64,000 bases of DNA from Sipunculus nudus (GCA_026874595.1 CM049306.1:45570019-45634018), one strand, 5' to 3'. Counted from the stretch's first letter, positions 34,811 through 46,400 are shown. Translations and numbers: made by a program. The notes: generated from the sequence alone by a model not told the origin.

Positions 34811-37141
34811 GAGAACCATAATCCCTTGATAGACCCCTTCCAAAAGTGTACGCACTGAGCGTTATGATCGTCTGCTGTGCTCTTGTCCTATGAGACAGCA
34901 GGTTTTCGTTCACGTGATATATCTATCTTTTTAGTGGACAGAACGTACCCGAGCAGGTTCGGCTGGTGCCTTGTACCACTTACCACAATGTGTATTATTT
35001 TCCAGAAACAGTTCATTTTGGTTGATAACATACTTTTAGCTGAACCACCCTGCTTTCAGGTCCAGGGTCCCTTTATCACATGTTCACCTGTTGCTTATAT
35101 TGTTTTGGTCATGTGTGATGATATATACGACCCAAGTGTGTCTGTTTACCATAACAAGTATAGCTGAAAATACGACATTGCCAATTCTCGAAAATTTTCA
35201 ACTAGGGAAGGATAATGTACTTTTCATGAATCACAAATCAACTTGTTTTTTTTTTTTACTTTTGGTGGCCATCTTGATTAACGATAGTAGTGAAAACTGA
35301 TCGCGCACGGTGCAGTAGTATTTCAACCATGTGTGTTGCCTACTTAGTCAGGGTTTAAGCGCTGGCGCTTGAATTGCTATTAGTGTAGATTTCAGTGAAA
35401 TTTGTTACTTTTTCTTGGTCATTTCCGTATAACTATTACTTAGTTGACATTTCCTAGCGTTTTTTTTTTACACTATATGGCCTATCTCTTTATTATTTAC
35501 TTAATATTTGAGATAGGCAGGCAAGAAGTCCCCTTCGTTAGGTCTGGCAGTCATGGTATAGCAACTGAGGACGCCCTTTCTGATTGGTTGATATGTTTGC
35601 TACTGGAGTCTTCAACCAATCACGCATGTACTTCAAATTTAGCCCGAAACCGATGTGCCATGGCGATGTTCTCATCAGCTGGTAAACTTGAGAACACTTC
35701 TTGATGGTTGATTATGGTTCATAACTTCTATACATACAAAATGAGATCCTGGTTTGATTGTTCTTGTGTTGAATGAGTCACTCATCTTCTTACAAATTAA
35801 AAATTTTTTTACTGACTATGACTCAATTTCCTAGGAAATGTGTTACTCCGCTCTGTTTTCTCTGTCTCCTTGTCTTTCCAGTGGCCTGCCTGTCTCCTCC
35901 CTCTACTAACTGACTTTACCTGCTATGACTCGAATCACTGTATTATCTGACTAATTGTCTATATCTAACATTTGATAGACATTACGGGCCATCACTTACC
36001 ACATATCCAATGGTTACACTTAAAAATATTAAATCCCAACGACGGCATGTGGCATATCTCATGACCAAACTTGCTCCACTGGTTTCAGGAAGGAATGAGC
36101 TAATTAACAAAAGTTAATTACAATCAGACGTATTATCAACTGCTTGAAAGAGGATGACCCGATCGAAATATCAGTTTACACTTTAAGACAGATGCCCCCC
36201 CCCCCTTCATAAGCATCGTCCTCGATGTAACATCAAAATATTTTTATGTCAACATTACAGAATTGTATTTTGCAGCATTACAGAATATTATAAAATATTC
36301 CTCTGTACAAACTGAAAATACTAAACTTATATAAAACTCATTACTAAAATCACCTCATTGCTCTAACCTGTGACTGTATCAATTATCTCAGTTTACACTT
36401 TGTGGCGTTATTACTTCTATGAGTAGGACATTTTTTTTCGAACGAAATCTTGACACATTGCATTATATTTCCGGGAGAGAATCTTGTACTTCATGTACAC
36501 CTAATATGCCCCAGGAAAATAAACGACCAAGGGCTGTAGAGATGATTAAACACTGAGAGCATATTCTTAAATATTATTATTTAGAATGATTAAAAAAAAC
36601 TCCTCTTGCCTCAAAAATCCGATGTTCCACATAGCCAATCACCGTTCAAAATCACCCCACCAGATGTCAATAAGTAAGGCTGATCCTGCGTACAAGACAG
36701 GTACAAGCATATATAAAAGAAATTTACCCTGTATCCAAAACTTTTACCAAATAGATTAAAACAAACAGAATCTATTTAAAAATATAAATAAAATAAAAAA
36801 TATAATAATATCATTTTGAAAAAGTAAAATACATAATCAACTCCTCTTTTGTTTTACATCAGCTGTTAAAGTTTAATCTGTCTTTTTTAAATCTCTGTAT
36901 TAACTAGAATACAAACATACAACCCAGACAGAAAGACTGCTAGACAAAAGGGAAAACATAGGTAATCATGGTTGGCAGCGATAGATACAGATGTATTCTT
37001 TTCATTAACCCAGGGAAATGGACAAGCATCCGTTCAAAAGTATTTTGTTTCGACCACCCACTCGCCCGCTCACGCGACAGATAGTAGTCATGGGAGATAG
37101 TTATAGCAGCGCCCTCGCCAACACCCACAACAGCAATAAAT
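34811..37141. other. Spacer, no gene recognised
   Basis: The stretch contains a perfect 11-bp inverted repeat at 35581-35622 and a short C tract near 36197. No ORF has support. Confidence 0.4.
35581..35622. repeat. Perfect 11-bp CCAAT inverted repeat
   Basis: TGATTGGTTGA (35581-35591) pairs with TCAACCAATCA (35612-35622) across a 20-base loop. Both arms contain a CCAAT-box core. Confidence 0.75.
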
Positions 37142-37755
37142 GCTATAGTTGTTTGCTGAAATTTCGTCTTTTTCAATTCGCAATTTTATCATGTTAAAAT
37201 GACTTTTACATATGTTCATGTTAATCATATATTCACAGTAGATCGCTCAATATGAAAGTTTCAACTCCCAGCTGGAAGTCGTATTTTCGACATATTTTTT
37301 TCAAAATACTCAATAATAAATTTATACTCTAATTCATCCAGAATATCGTGACCATTATAACGCAAGAGCGGAATCGGCTTTTTAACATAACATGCATCAA
37401 ATTAAAATTACCAATTCATTTTACAACTTTTTTGCCATAAGAATGAAAAAAAAAATTATTTTAATCAGTATAATCCATATGCAAATATTAAATACATCAT
37501 CTATACATAGAAACCGTACCTTAGTTGTGTTTCTCAGAATGATTGCGGTAATCTCGCATTCGGGAAATAACTGTTTTATTTGTAATCTCATAGATCTGGG
37601 TCAAGGTTAAATTTGATGCCAATGGCTATATCCGGGAAGAAGATGAAGTGCTGGCGGGGCTGAATGAAAACCACTGTTTCAGTTTCATTGTGTTCGTGAC
37701 AATTACAAAGCTATTTTTCAAAAGAATCAGTCACCTTCCTTGAAGTATAAATTTC
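37142..37755 (+). repeat. Tandem unit 1 of the 37-40 kb triplication (internally deleted)
   Basis: Block A (37142-37245, with TTTGCTGAAATTTCG and AATCATATATTCACAGTAG), a trace of block C (ACGCAAGAGCGGAATCGG near 37360) and block D (37594-37755, with CAAGGTTAAATTTGATGCC and GTGCTGGCGGGGCTGAATG) are present. Block B is absent, so this unit is shorter than unit 2. Confidence 0.8.
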
Positions 37756-37822
37756 GAGCCGTGCTGCGGGAATTTATTTTCATGTAGACTCGATTGATTT
37801 TTACGGTTTCTTTTCTATATAC

Positions 37823-37827
<5 letters not shown>

Positions 37828-37887
<60 letters not shown>
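37828..37887. repeat. (TA)n microsatellite between tandem units
   Basis: An uninterrupted run of about 60 bases lies between unit 1 and unit 2. Confidence 0.97.
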
Positions 37888-37889
<2 letters not shown>

Positions 37890-38169
37890 CAGTATTTCCA
37901 GAGTACAATATATTTGATACTCTTCTAATTATTAAACAGTCATGTTAAAATTATTTAATATAAATATTAATTCAAGTTTGCTGGTTAGCTGTTATGAAAG
38001 TGGGCCATAATTATATAGGTGACATTCTGGTTGTGGCCAATGTTACACCTATTTGATGTGATATAAGCGACCTCATTAAAATTATTGTATTCTTTAAAAG
38101 CAAGAAGCGGCATCATCGTACTCACCTATATATGGTTTCACATTTGGCCTTGGAGTACATATTATTTTG

Positions 38170-39182
38170 CTATTGTTGTATGCTGAAATTTCGTGTTTTT
38201 CAATACGCAGTTTTGTCATGTTTAAATGACTTTATATATGTTCATGTTAATCATATATTCACAGTAGATCGGTACATATTATTTTCTAAATAAATTTTCT
38301 TATCTCTTAATATAATTTGAACTTGAAACATCTGGCGTATATATTTTTTATAATTATAGGCTTTCTTTATCAGGTTGTCAGGATCCGGCATACAGGTTGT
38401 ATTTGAACAGGAAATTTCTTCATATGTTGTGGTATTTTCCTAAATTTATACAGACAGCATTGGTTCAGATGGTTTCTGAGACTGAAGGCCTTGGAAACTA
38501 AAAAAGATAGTGGTACTGCAGATCTTATCCTGTTCTGCAAAACGAAATACAAAAAAACAACTTAACATGCTGGGTATTAATTATATTCCGCAAATCTAGT
38601 CTTGAGTCATAGTGTCGACTTCTCCGCTATTGGTCTAATAAAAAGGTATATATAGCCATTGTTGTTCTTGTATGTTTTTTTTGTCGCTACTTGTACAGGT
38701 TAAATTAAGTACCATCTGAGCTCCCAAGCACGGTACACAAATTGCTTCATTAATAATAAAAATGGTATAAATAATTTGAACATATAATCACGCAAGACCG
38801 GAAGTCAGCAATCGACTTCATTTCTGTATTGGGGATAAAGGGAAAAAACCTAATCTCACCTTGGTGTTATGATCTATATATTCTATTGAATGGAATTATT
38901 GTTTATAGTATCTTAATTATAACAAAATCAGATTGTTATTTAATACTCTTCTGTAAAAGCTAATCTCCAAAACCCTCAAATCAATTGTCTTACATACGAT
39001 TTAAAGCTCATGTCTACAACTTAATCTAGGTCAAGGTTACATATGATGCCCATGGCTATATATGGGAAGAAGCTCAAGTGTTGGCGGGGCTAAATGAAAC
39101 TATTGTTTCAGTTTCTCTGTGTTTGTGACATTTACAAGCTACTTTTCATATGAATCAGTCAAATTCCTGGAAGTATTAATAT
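38170..39182 (+). repeat. Tandem unit 2 of the 37-40 kb triplication (complete)
   Basis: The unit contains blocks A (38170-38271), B (38359-38580, with TTATCAGGTTGTCAGGATCC), C (38790-39019, with CGCAAGACCGGAAGTCAGC) and D (39024-39182, with CAAGGTTACATATGATGCC). It is the only unit with all four blocks. Confidence 0.85.
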
Positions 39183-39195
39183 ATTTTAAAATTGA

Positions 39196-39865
39196 AAGCT
39201 TTCTTTATCAGGTTGTCAGGCTCCGGCATACAGGTTGTATTTGATCAGGAAATATCTTCATATGTTGTGTATTTTCCTAAATATATACAGACGGCATTGG
39301 TTCAGGTGGTTTCTGAGGTTGCAGGCCTTGGAAACTAAAAAGATAGTGGGACTGCAGATCTTATCCTGTTCTGCAAAACGAAATACAAAAACGACTTATC
39401 ATGCTGGATATTATTATTATTTTGCATAACTAGTCAAGAAACATAGTGTCGACTGCTCCTGTATTGGTTTAATAAAAAGGTATATAGCCACTGTTGTTCT
39501 TGTATGTATTGTTTTGTCGCTACTTGTACAGGTGAATTTGAGTACCAGCTGGGTTCCTCAGCACGGTACACAAATTGCTTCATTAATAATTAAAAAGTGT
39601 ATAAATAATGTGAATGTTTAATCAGGCAAGACCGGATGTCAGCAATCGACTTCTTTGGTGATTGGGGATGAAGGGAAAAAACCTAATCTCACCTTCGTGT
39701 GAAGATCTATATATATGTTCTGTTAAAACGATATGATTTTTTGTTGTTGAACATATATAGTTATAACAAACTCAGTTTGTATTTTAATACTGTTCTGTAA
39801 AAGCTAATCTTCAAAACCCTAAAATCAATTGTCTTACATACGATTTTAAGCTCATGTCTACAAAT
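39196..39865 (+). repeat. Tandem unit 3 of the 37-40 kb triplication
   Basis: Blocks B and C repeat unit 2 at an offset of about 838-844 bases with high similarity (TTATCAGGTTGTCAGGCTCC near 39204; GCAAGACCGGATGTCAGC near 39626; CAATTGTCTTACATACGATT near 39826). Block A is missing at the front and block D is not recognisable after it. Confidence 0.88.
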
Positions 39866-40057
39866 TTTGTTTGTGTCAGAAAATCTACACATTATTATAC
39901 CGTCACTCCGCATGAAAATCATGGTTATTGACCATTTTAACCTTTAAGTTTGCAGTGTTTGAATATGATGGTATGGATAACATTTGAGTAACTTATGTTT
40001 TATGTAATATCAGAAAGATAAATCACAAATCAGTTTGTCATAAAATGTGTAACTGGC

Positions 40058-40063
40058 ATATAT

Positions 40064-40118
<55 letters not shown>

Positions 40119-40124
40119 TATATA
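40058..40124. repeat. (TA)n microsatellite
   Basis: TA alternation with AAATA and CATA interruptions, followed by (TG)5. Confidence 0.95.
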
Positions 40125-40335
40125 AAGGTGTGTGTGTATAAGTATGTACTGTTTATATTCTTCTCTGTCAGTTGTTATATTATGTAACTCACAATCTCAT
40201 GCTCTCTGTACTTTTTTGTCTACTATTGTCTACTCTTTTGTCGACTATTTATGTCTATTTCTGTTCGTGTGTTACTCTATCTCTATCTGTCTGCTACCCC
40301 GCGTGTCCCTGTCTGTATATATGTAAGTGGTAAAT

Positions 40336-40338
<3 letters not shown>

Positions 40339-40406
<68 letters not shown>

Positions 40407-40407
40407 C
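40339..40407. repeat. (CT)n microsatellite
   Basis: About 33 CT units with one TTT interruption. Confidence 0.97.
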
Positions 40408-41502
40408 TATGTTGAGACCATTAATTTTTGCGTTTATTTTTTGTAGATAACATGAGAAATCGGTTACATACATTTGGGAACAGATTGCATGCTCTCTTCA
40501 TCGCCTTGTAGCGTACATCACTCATTTATTCCTGGAGGATCAGTTCTTTTAAAAAGAACGGAACAAAAACAGCTTGTGGGCGAACATTTCTTTTACACAA
40601 CTGAAAAAGTTTTCCGGAAGCACGTAGTTTATAACTTATTCCATCCGGTCCCAGGTGTTTGGAAGAAAGAACTTTTCTGTAACACGACGTGGGTGGTGGC
40701 ATGGCTTTGTTTTACGAACTCGGTCCATTATTAGTCATTCTCTTCATTTAAAGGAAAACACTCTCAACTAGAGTTAAAACAAAATGACGACAGATCTCAA
40801 AATGACTTTATTGTTTTACAAAATAAAATATCCCCCTGTCTAACTGTATGACTTATCTGCGCAGAGCTTATAAAACAGTATAAATTTGGATGATATTTAT
40901 AAAAGTAAGCCAATATGAAAATTATTCTGGTCCCTGAGAGATAATATGGTCTTACTTTGCACTCACGATTATTCAAGTTAATGACGTCACTATTCAAAGC
41001 AAAATCAACTCTGTGACGTCACTATTTCCTATAGGCAAACGAATTCGTTACCGATCTATTGTCATAACGAAAGTCGTAAAGTAAATACATACATACATTA
41101 TACAAAAAAATTGGATGACCAGTTTGAACAAGGTGCCGAAAATTATTTGAAATATGTCTTTTAAAAAATTTATTGCAAAAAAAAGTGCTGCCATGGGTCT
41201 TAGGACAGACTAAAGCCGCCTTCAGCGACGATACGTCTCATGACCTATAATGGATCGACTGTTTCGTCGCCTCCCCATATACAGAGATAAGTGGTGTTTG
41301 TACACGAGTATACGATCGTATTATCTGGGAATGGGAGCTGTGTTACAGTTCCATGGACACTGTGGCATTAAAACCTTTCCGGCATTGTAAAAGTATTGGC
41401 AACAGGAAGTTCTTTTTACCTTAGTTATTGAGTGTTTTGGTCCAAGAAGACACGGGCCAAACTGCTCACAGCCGAATGACATTAGCTGTTAGCACGTATT
41501 AT
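40408..41502. other. Spacer with paired CRE palindromes, no gene recognised
   Basis: Frames at 40474-40734 and 40797-40997 lack support. See the CRE pair at 40982-41021. Confidence 0.35.
40982..41021. promoter_or_regulatory. Paired consensus CRE sites
   Basis: TGACGTCACTATT occurs twice, starting at 40982 and 41014, 32 bases apart (about three helical turns). Exact CREB/ATF palindromes at this spacing could act together, or the two may be a tiny duplication. No transcript is identified beside them. Confidence 0.4.
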
Positions 41503-42126
41503 TATAGTCCGTTCCAGCACCCCTGTCCACCTGTTTTTTCGTGATTATTTTTTTGATAATCAAAGAACGTCCAAACTTTTTGATCTTAGGGCAGAAAGAG
41601 GAAAAAGCGTAATTAACTATTATGGAAATATTAGCGTACCTTATGTCATTTTCCTGTAATCAATTTTAAACCATTTTATGAGTAACAAGTCTATTCTGTA
41701 GCGACATCGTGCCACTAATCTGTGAAATGGGCATATCAGGGATTAGTGATGACGTCATAATAGACGTGACGTACTAAAGAGGCGCCCATATTCATGGGAC
41801 TAATAATCAAGAGCTCCCGACCCCTGTTTACAGCGAGACTTGTATTCTCCGCGTGCACGCGCTTCACTGTTACGTCACATTACAATATATCCATATCCAG
41901 GGAGAATAAACAATGGCCACTTATTAGGGACGCCATGAACCACGGATATATGAGATATGTCAACCAGGCCATAAAGTGAATAATATTTATATTTTGAGTA
42001 GGTAAGGTACCAAAAATTACGCTTTTGCCTCTTCATGCCATTGGTGCAAATATTATTTTGCAAGTTTGTCTTATGTAGAGATAATCGCAAAAAAACAGGT
42101 GGACAGGGGTGCTGGAACGGACTATA
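41503..42126 (+). mobile_element. CRE-bearing MITE, nearly intact, 624 bp
   Basis: The ends are inverted copies over about 45 bases: TATAGTCCGTTCCAGCACCC, then CTGTCCACCTGTTTTTT at the left, and the complement at the right (about 42080-42126). TA or TATA at the edges suggests a TA-type target duplication. The interior has no transposase. It carries TGACGTCATAATAGACGTGA (from 41750). A diverged copy, lacking the right end, is at 5014-5580. Confidence 0.88.
41750..41757. promoter_or_regulatory. Consensus CRE palindrome TGACGTCA inside the MITE
   Basis: This is the same position within the element as 5253-5260, retained despite divergence around it. Confidence 0.3.
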
Positions 42127-42500
42127 GTAGGGATACGCGATTTTATCGATATATTGGTATATCGCGACGGTTATTTGGATATTTCGTATCGCGATACAAT
42201 TTTCAAATATTGATATTTTTATATTCTAAAAAAATGTATAAAAAACTTATTATTTCCCATAAATTAAATACAGTTAAAATATAGCAATACGTATCGCAAT
42301 ACTCTATAACATATCGCAATATATTGTTTATTTAATAATTATTTGTAGGCGATACTTCGCTCTAATTATTAGCGACTCGCTTTGTGCAGTATTTCTGTAT
42401 TATTAAGAGATTACACATATTTTAACTAAGAATATATATAGGTTATAACTGAATTTTTTCTAAATAAAATGAATTACCTGAGAATATATCGGGTTTCCCC

Positions 42501-42504
<4 letters not shown>
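42127..42504. mobile_element. Possible hAT-terminus-like sequence, iterated TATCGCGATA words
   Basis: Directly after the MITE, TAGGGATACGCGATTTTATC and many ATATCGCGAC/GTATCGCAATAC words are spread over about 200 bases, as in subterminal regions of hAT elements. It resembles words in the 42562-43429 element. Its boundaries are unclear. Confidence 0.35.

Positions 42505-42561
<57 letters not shown>
42505..42561. repeat. (TA)n tract, left half of a split microsatellite
   Basis: TA alternation ends exactly at the left end of the hAT-like element. Confidence 0.95.
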
Positions 42562-42564
<3 letters not shown>

Positions 42565-43429
42565 GGCTGTATCGATATATCGATACGAATCGATACACGA
42601 CGTCGATACGATAACCGAAATGCGTTGCATGCTGTATTGGTTGTATCGATTGCTTGCTAATGATTAGCATTCTAACTCTAACTTTACATATAACCATGAT
42701 GATTTATAAATCTAAATGCACTGCAGCCTATATATTTGTTGCTTTGGCTTTTAGGACTTGTTAATAAATGTATATACGCATGCACGTCAGTACTTCCATG
42801 ACAAGCAGGCGCATGTGAGCGATAATAGGAGAATGATAATAACGTTTCTCTTTATTTATGAAACTTTTATTCACCTCACATATTGGTACAAGGAACAGGG
42901 TACATTCACGTAAATACCTTATCTTTATATATGTCATTCAATCTCTAATTTTTTTTAACGGTCATAGGTTACTCGGAACTCCCGCGTTCAACATCAGATG
43001 TCAAATAAATGGTTAAAGCCTGGGGACAATTCCTGTACAAACAGGAGTGTGACTAATGGGATTCATATTCACATAATTATACAAAACTTTGTAATTACAT
43101 GACATAAAAAACAGCCTATGTTCTTCCCCATAGAATTCAATGAAACACGTGTGTGCGGCGGGCGGGGGGGGGGGGGGGTGCTAAGGATACAAAGAAGTAA
43201 TTATAAGCAACTGGTTGGTTTATTCATTTAATATCATGCCTAAACTGCTTAAGTGCATAGCATACTAAATATGTTGTATGTTAAAAAAAATTAAAAACAA
43301 GAAACAGAGCTTTTATTAAAAAATGATATACAAAGAAAAATGAAACGTATCGTCAATACATATCGCTATCGAATTGACTGTATCGCAATACGTATTGTAC
43401 CGGAAGAGGCGGACCGATACCCAGCCCTA
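42562..43429. mobile_element. hAT-like non-autonomous element inserted in (TA)n, 868 bp
   Basis: The left end is TAGGGCTGTATCGATATATC. The right end, read inversely, is TAGGGCTGGGTATCGGTCC. Both are followed by iterated GATACG/TATCGC words. The flanking 8-mers are ATATATAT and ATATGTAT, 7 of 8 matching, as expected for an 8-bp duplication made within TA repeats. The interior contains a G tract (about 43164-43178) and no transposase. Confidence 0.8.

Positions 43430-43479
<50 letters not shown>
43430..43479. repeat. (TA)n tract, right half of the split microsatellite
   Basis: TA alternation resumes directly after the right end of the element. Confidence 0.93.
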
Positions 43480-43481
<2 letters not shown>

Positions 43482-45001
43482 TAGGGAGCTTATATAACCA
43501 ACCTAGTGCATATGTGGGATGGTAAGTGGAATGTACTATCAGGTATATATCTAACATTTTTTCAACTCTCGGTAGCTAAGAACAGACCACTTAGATATAA
43601 ATACGCTGATTCCGTTCCATCCGAACATACATATCAAAATACGTTACCGCCAAATGTCTCTCACCACTGCGTGCTTGATCGTAATCTGACTAAAACAATA
43701 TAGACATATGTATGTAAGGTGCCATTGCTCTATAGGTAACACTAACGTTACAAATATTTTATACTGGCGGGGGGGGGGGGGGCAGGTTCAAACTGATGGA
43801 ATCTTCTCATGTCGTTTACACATTGCTTTTCCTGTCTGAGAACCACTGTCAGAATATCTCCTCCCAATTCAAATATAACGTGACCCTGTATATTAAAAAC
43901 GTGTGTATGTCCCATCAGCTAGATAATTTACTCTTACATATTTTATATGGATTCGTTGTTGCTTCCTCACCGGGAGGTCCTCGTATTCTAAAGCGAAGGG
44001 TTACGTCCGTTGAAAGTTCGCAAATCATACTATAATTCATGGATGAGGGCGCGGTCATCACCAGAGTATTCCCACGGATTCTTTTTGTATGATGCGGGTA
44101 TAATGGCCACAGATAAACCTTGAAACTGTTCTCGGAGTACAATCATGTCGTACTTCCGTGCTCTAATTTAACCCTCACCGTGCCATTTTGCCTACAGACT
44201 AAAACGCTGGTGTCTTAAGTCGGACGTCGGGATTGAGGGCATACCGCTAGTAGGCCTAATTAACGTATGCTGTAGTCACACTTGCAACCGTTATCATTAA
44301 TCCTTAAATGACATAATAATGAAAATAATCTTTTCAAATTTCATCAGACTATTTGCATATTCTCATTACCTCCATATATTTTTACTACCTTTATAAAATG
44401 GACAGTTTGGCCTAGTCACAATGGTGCTTTCGGCCTTCCGGTGATCTACACATGGAGTTAGAAATAATCTCAAAGTCATCAATTGTCGAAGGGTTCTCGC
44501 AAGTTTTCATAATTCTTTGTCTTTGCCTGGGACTTCTAGTACCGATTTCTGATCCCTTCGCCACCTAACTTGTTTTACCCAGGATCATTCATGTATTAAT
44601 AAATCATCTTATTAGAGGCAATTCCTCCCTCCTTCTCGCGTGACAGTCATGTATCCCTTGTCCATGTACATTCACTTTATATATTTTCAGGTACCGAGGA
44701 TGAGAATGAAATATTCTCCGTGTATTATACCTCCACGTGGTGGCGAGATAATGTTTCATCAGGTTCTATCATGTTTGTTATTTGGATTGTCTGACAAGAA
44801 TATCACTCGAACTTTACGTGCAGATATTTTTGTCATTTTGAAGGGTAATTCCCATTATATGTTTTAATTAAAGGGTTCTACAATACTGTTAGGTAGGGAT
44901 TTTTTAGCCATTCACGGTATTAGGGCACGCCTTTGTTCTGGAACTGACTTTCTGAGTTTTGAGTTTTTGTTATACAATTGAAACATTCAATCGTTTAACT
45001 G

Positions 45002-45003
<2 letters not shown>
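43480..45003. other. Spacer, no gene recognised
   Basis: A G tract lies at 43769-43782. ACAGACTAAAACGCTGGTG near 44197 recalls the 4.75/8.83-kb repeat word. No other feature is supported. Confidence 0.4.

Positions 45004-45060
<57 letters not shown>
45004..45060. repeat. (TA)n microsatellite abutting the LTR
   Basis: TA alternation runs up to the first base of the putative LTR. Confidence 0.96.
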
Positions 45061-45064
<4 letters not shown>

Positions 45065-45737
45065 ACAGAACCGAATATAAACAGATCACGTATGCGTATG
45101 AACACAAATTCTGTAACGGAGAAAGAAAAAAAAATCAAATTCTGCAATACAAGGCAGCGTGAAATGTCCAGGGGAATGAATAAAGAAGTCAGTTGTTTTT
45201 TGTTAACAAATAACTATAATTTATTCTTAAAACAACCCTAACAACACAATACACTAAATCAATACAATTATACTGTAAAACAGCGGTATAGCAACAAGCC
45301 AATACAATCACAGAGAAAATAATGTATGTGCACAGTACCTAGATACCAATACCATCACAATGATAAGTCTTTGAAAATCTATAATTGCCGCATTCGTCGG
45401 AAAAGGTCCTGACACACGCTTCTGCGTCCGCTGGAATCTGCTCTGCTGTTCTGTCTCTGACCTCTTGCTTAAACACAGCCCCTTGTATACTCTTCACCCC
45501 AAGCCCAGAATGTTCCACTTCTCGAACAGTCTATAAGGACCCTATGCTCAACAGTAAACACGCGTTTCAGGAATTCTCTAGAAAACATCGCCGTGCCTCT
45601 ACACACCATGGTGTACACGTGATCTCGCCCCAAGCCAGCACGACAACAAGAGTTCAACCAGTACGGATTAAACATAGAATAGAATGTAATACGCGGCTAG
45701 ACACGAGTGCCACAACAGGAGTTACGCCCGTGTCACA
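45061..45737 (-). mobile_element. Probable solo LTR of an LTR retrotransposon, about 677 bp
   Basis: Read on the minus strand, the segment begins TGTGACACGGGCGTAACTCC and ends TTCGGTTCTGTAACA, so it has the TG...CA ends with short inverted TGTGAC/GTAACA. An AATAAA polyadenylation signal lies at 45220-45225, in the second half as expected. The body is GC-richer than its flanks. No gag-pol sequence, primer-binding site or second LTR is beside it. A 5-bp target duplication is not clear because the left flank is TA repeat. Confidence 0.55.
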
Positions 45738-45757
45738 TAATAAAAAGAGCACCTGTA

Positions 45758-45760
<3 letters not shown>

Positions 45761-45822
<62 letters not shown>

Positions 45823-45829
45823 ATATATT
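45761..45829. repeat. (TA)n microsatellite
   Basis: TA alternation with one GTATGT interruption near its end. Confidence 0.96.
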
Positions 45830-46013
45830 CAGTTTCAAATGTGTATAACTTGATAATGGTGTATTATAAATACTAAACACATATGACTATAATCACATCG
45901 CGATTGCTTTCTTCACGACTGAGTGCAAGAAAATGATTGCAGTTGTTGTACAAGTTTTCAAACATACGTTTTTCATGTATTCGATACAGTATACGTAGGC
46001 TGGAAAATTATGA

Positions 46014-46400
46014 ATGCGGTTCTTTTCTGTGCTCCTTAGAGGAAGTTATCCCAAGTCAATGGCAAATGTTTCATTTTGGCAAATCGGAAGGGACAAGCTG
46101 TTCATCTTCCTAAGAAGTGGTGGTAAAAACCAGACGGCTGCTGCAGGTGAACCAGTATCTTGTCAACTTGTCACCCAGATGGCCCGTGTATCTGACTCGC
46201 AAAGGGGCAAACTACATTCCGTTAATTACCTGAGGGAAAGAAATTTCGTTACTTCAAAAAGCGTTTCGGCACTTTTTGACTGTACATTTGGCAAAAACTT
46301 TTGGGGGCAGCTATTGCGAGTTCAAGGGCTGTCACCTATGATGTGTATAGCCCGGGGGACCTCTGCGCACCAAGGAGTGGTGTTTGGTAGAGCAAATTAA
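46014..46400 (+). CDS. Unrecognised ORF, 128 codons from ATG
   Basis: The frame starts MRFFSVLLRGSYPKSMANVS and is not low-complexity. It has a mildly basic profile with single cysteines and no motif I can assign. It ends in TAA at 46398-46400. No polyadenylation or splice context is convincing. It could be a small gene, an exon read through or chance. Its coding status is uncertain. Confidence 0.15.
   Translation: MRFFSVLLRGSYPKSMANVSFWQIGRDKLFIFLRSGGKNQTAAAGEPVSCQLVTQMARVSDSQRGKLHSVNYLRERNFVTSKSVSALFDCTFGKNFWGQLLRVQGLSPMMCIARGTSAHQGVVFGRAN

Noticed and set aside
37600-37650. FDANGYIREEDEV in block D as an EF-hand loop
   Set aside because: The spacing is two residues too short for the 12-residue calcium loop, and the second copy loses key acidic residues.
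41794-41979. Shared frame between MITE copies (NKQWPLIRDAMNHGYMRYVN versus DKQWSLVKDAINHGYLRHVN) as a captured exon
   Set aside because: Counting codon differences between the copies, about ten change the amino acid and only two are silent. That is what unconstrained drift gives, so there is no evidence of coding selection.
42127-42504. A second complete hAT element beside the MITE
   Set aside because: The iterated TATCGC words look right, but I could not find a matching opposite end or target duplication, so it is listed only as a possible fragment.
43950-44240. A long homology between 44.0-44.2 kb and 8.6-8.9 kb
   Set aside because: Only the ACAGACTAAAAC word region aligns convincingly. 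The rest is no better than chance by eye.
45385-45876. 163-codon frame as a gene
   Set aside because: It starts with TTG, lies within the probable LTR and ends in a TA tract.
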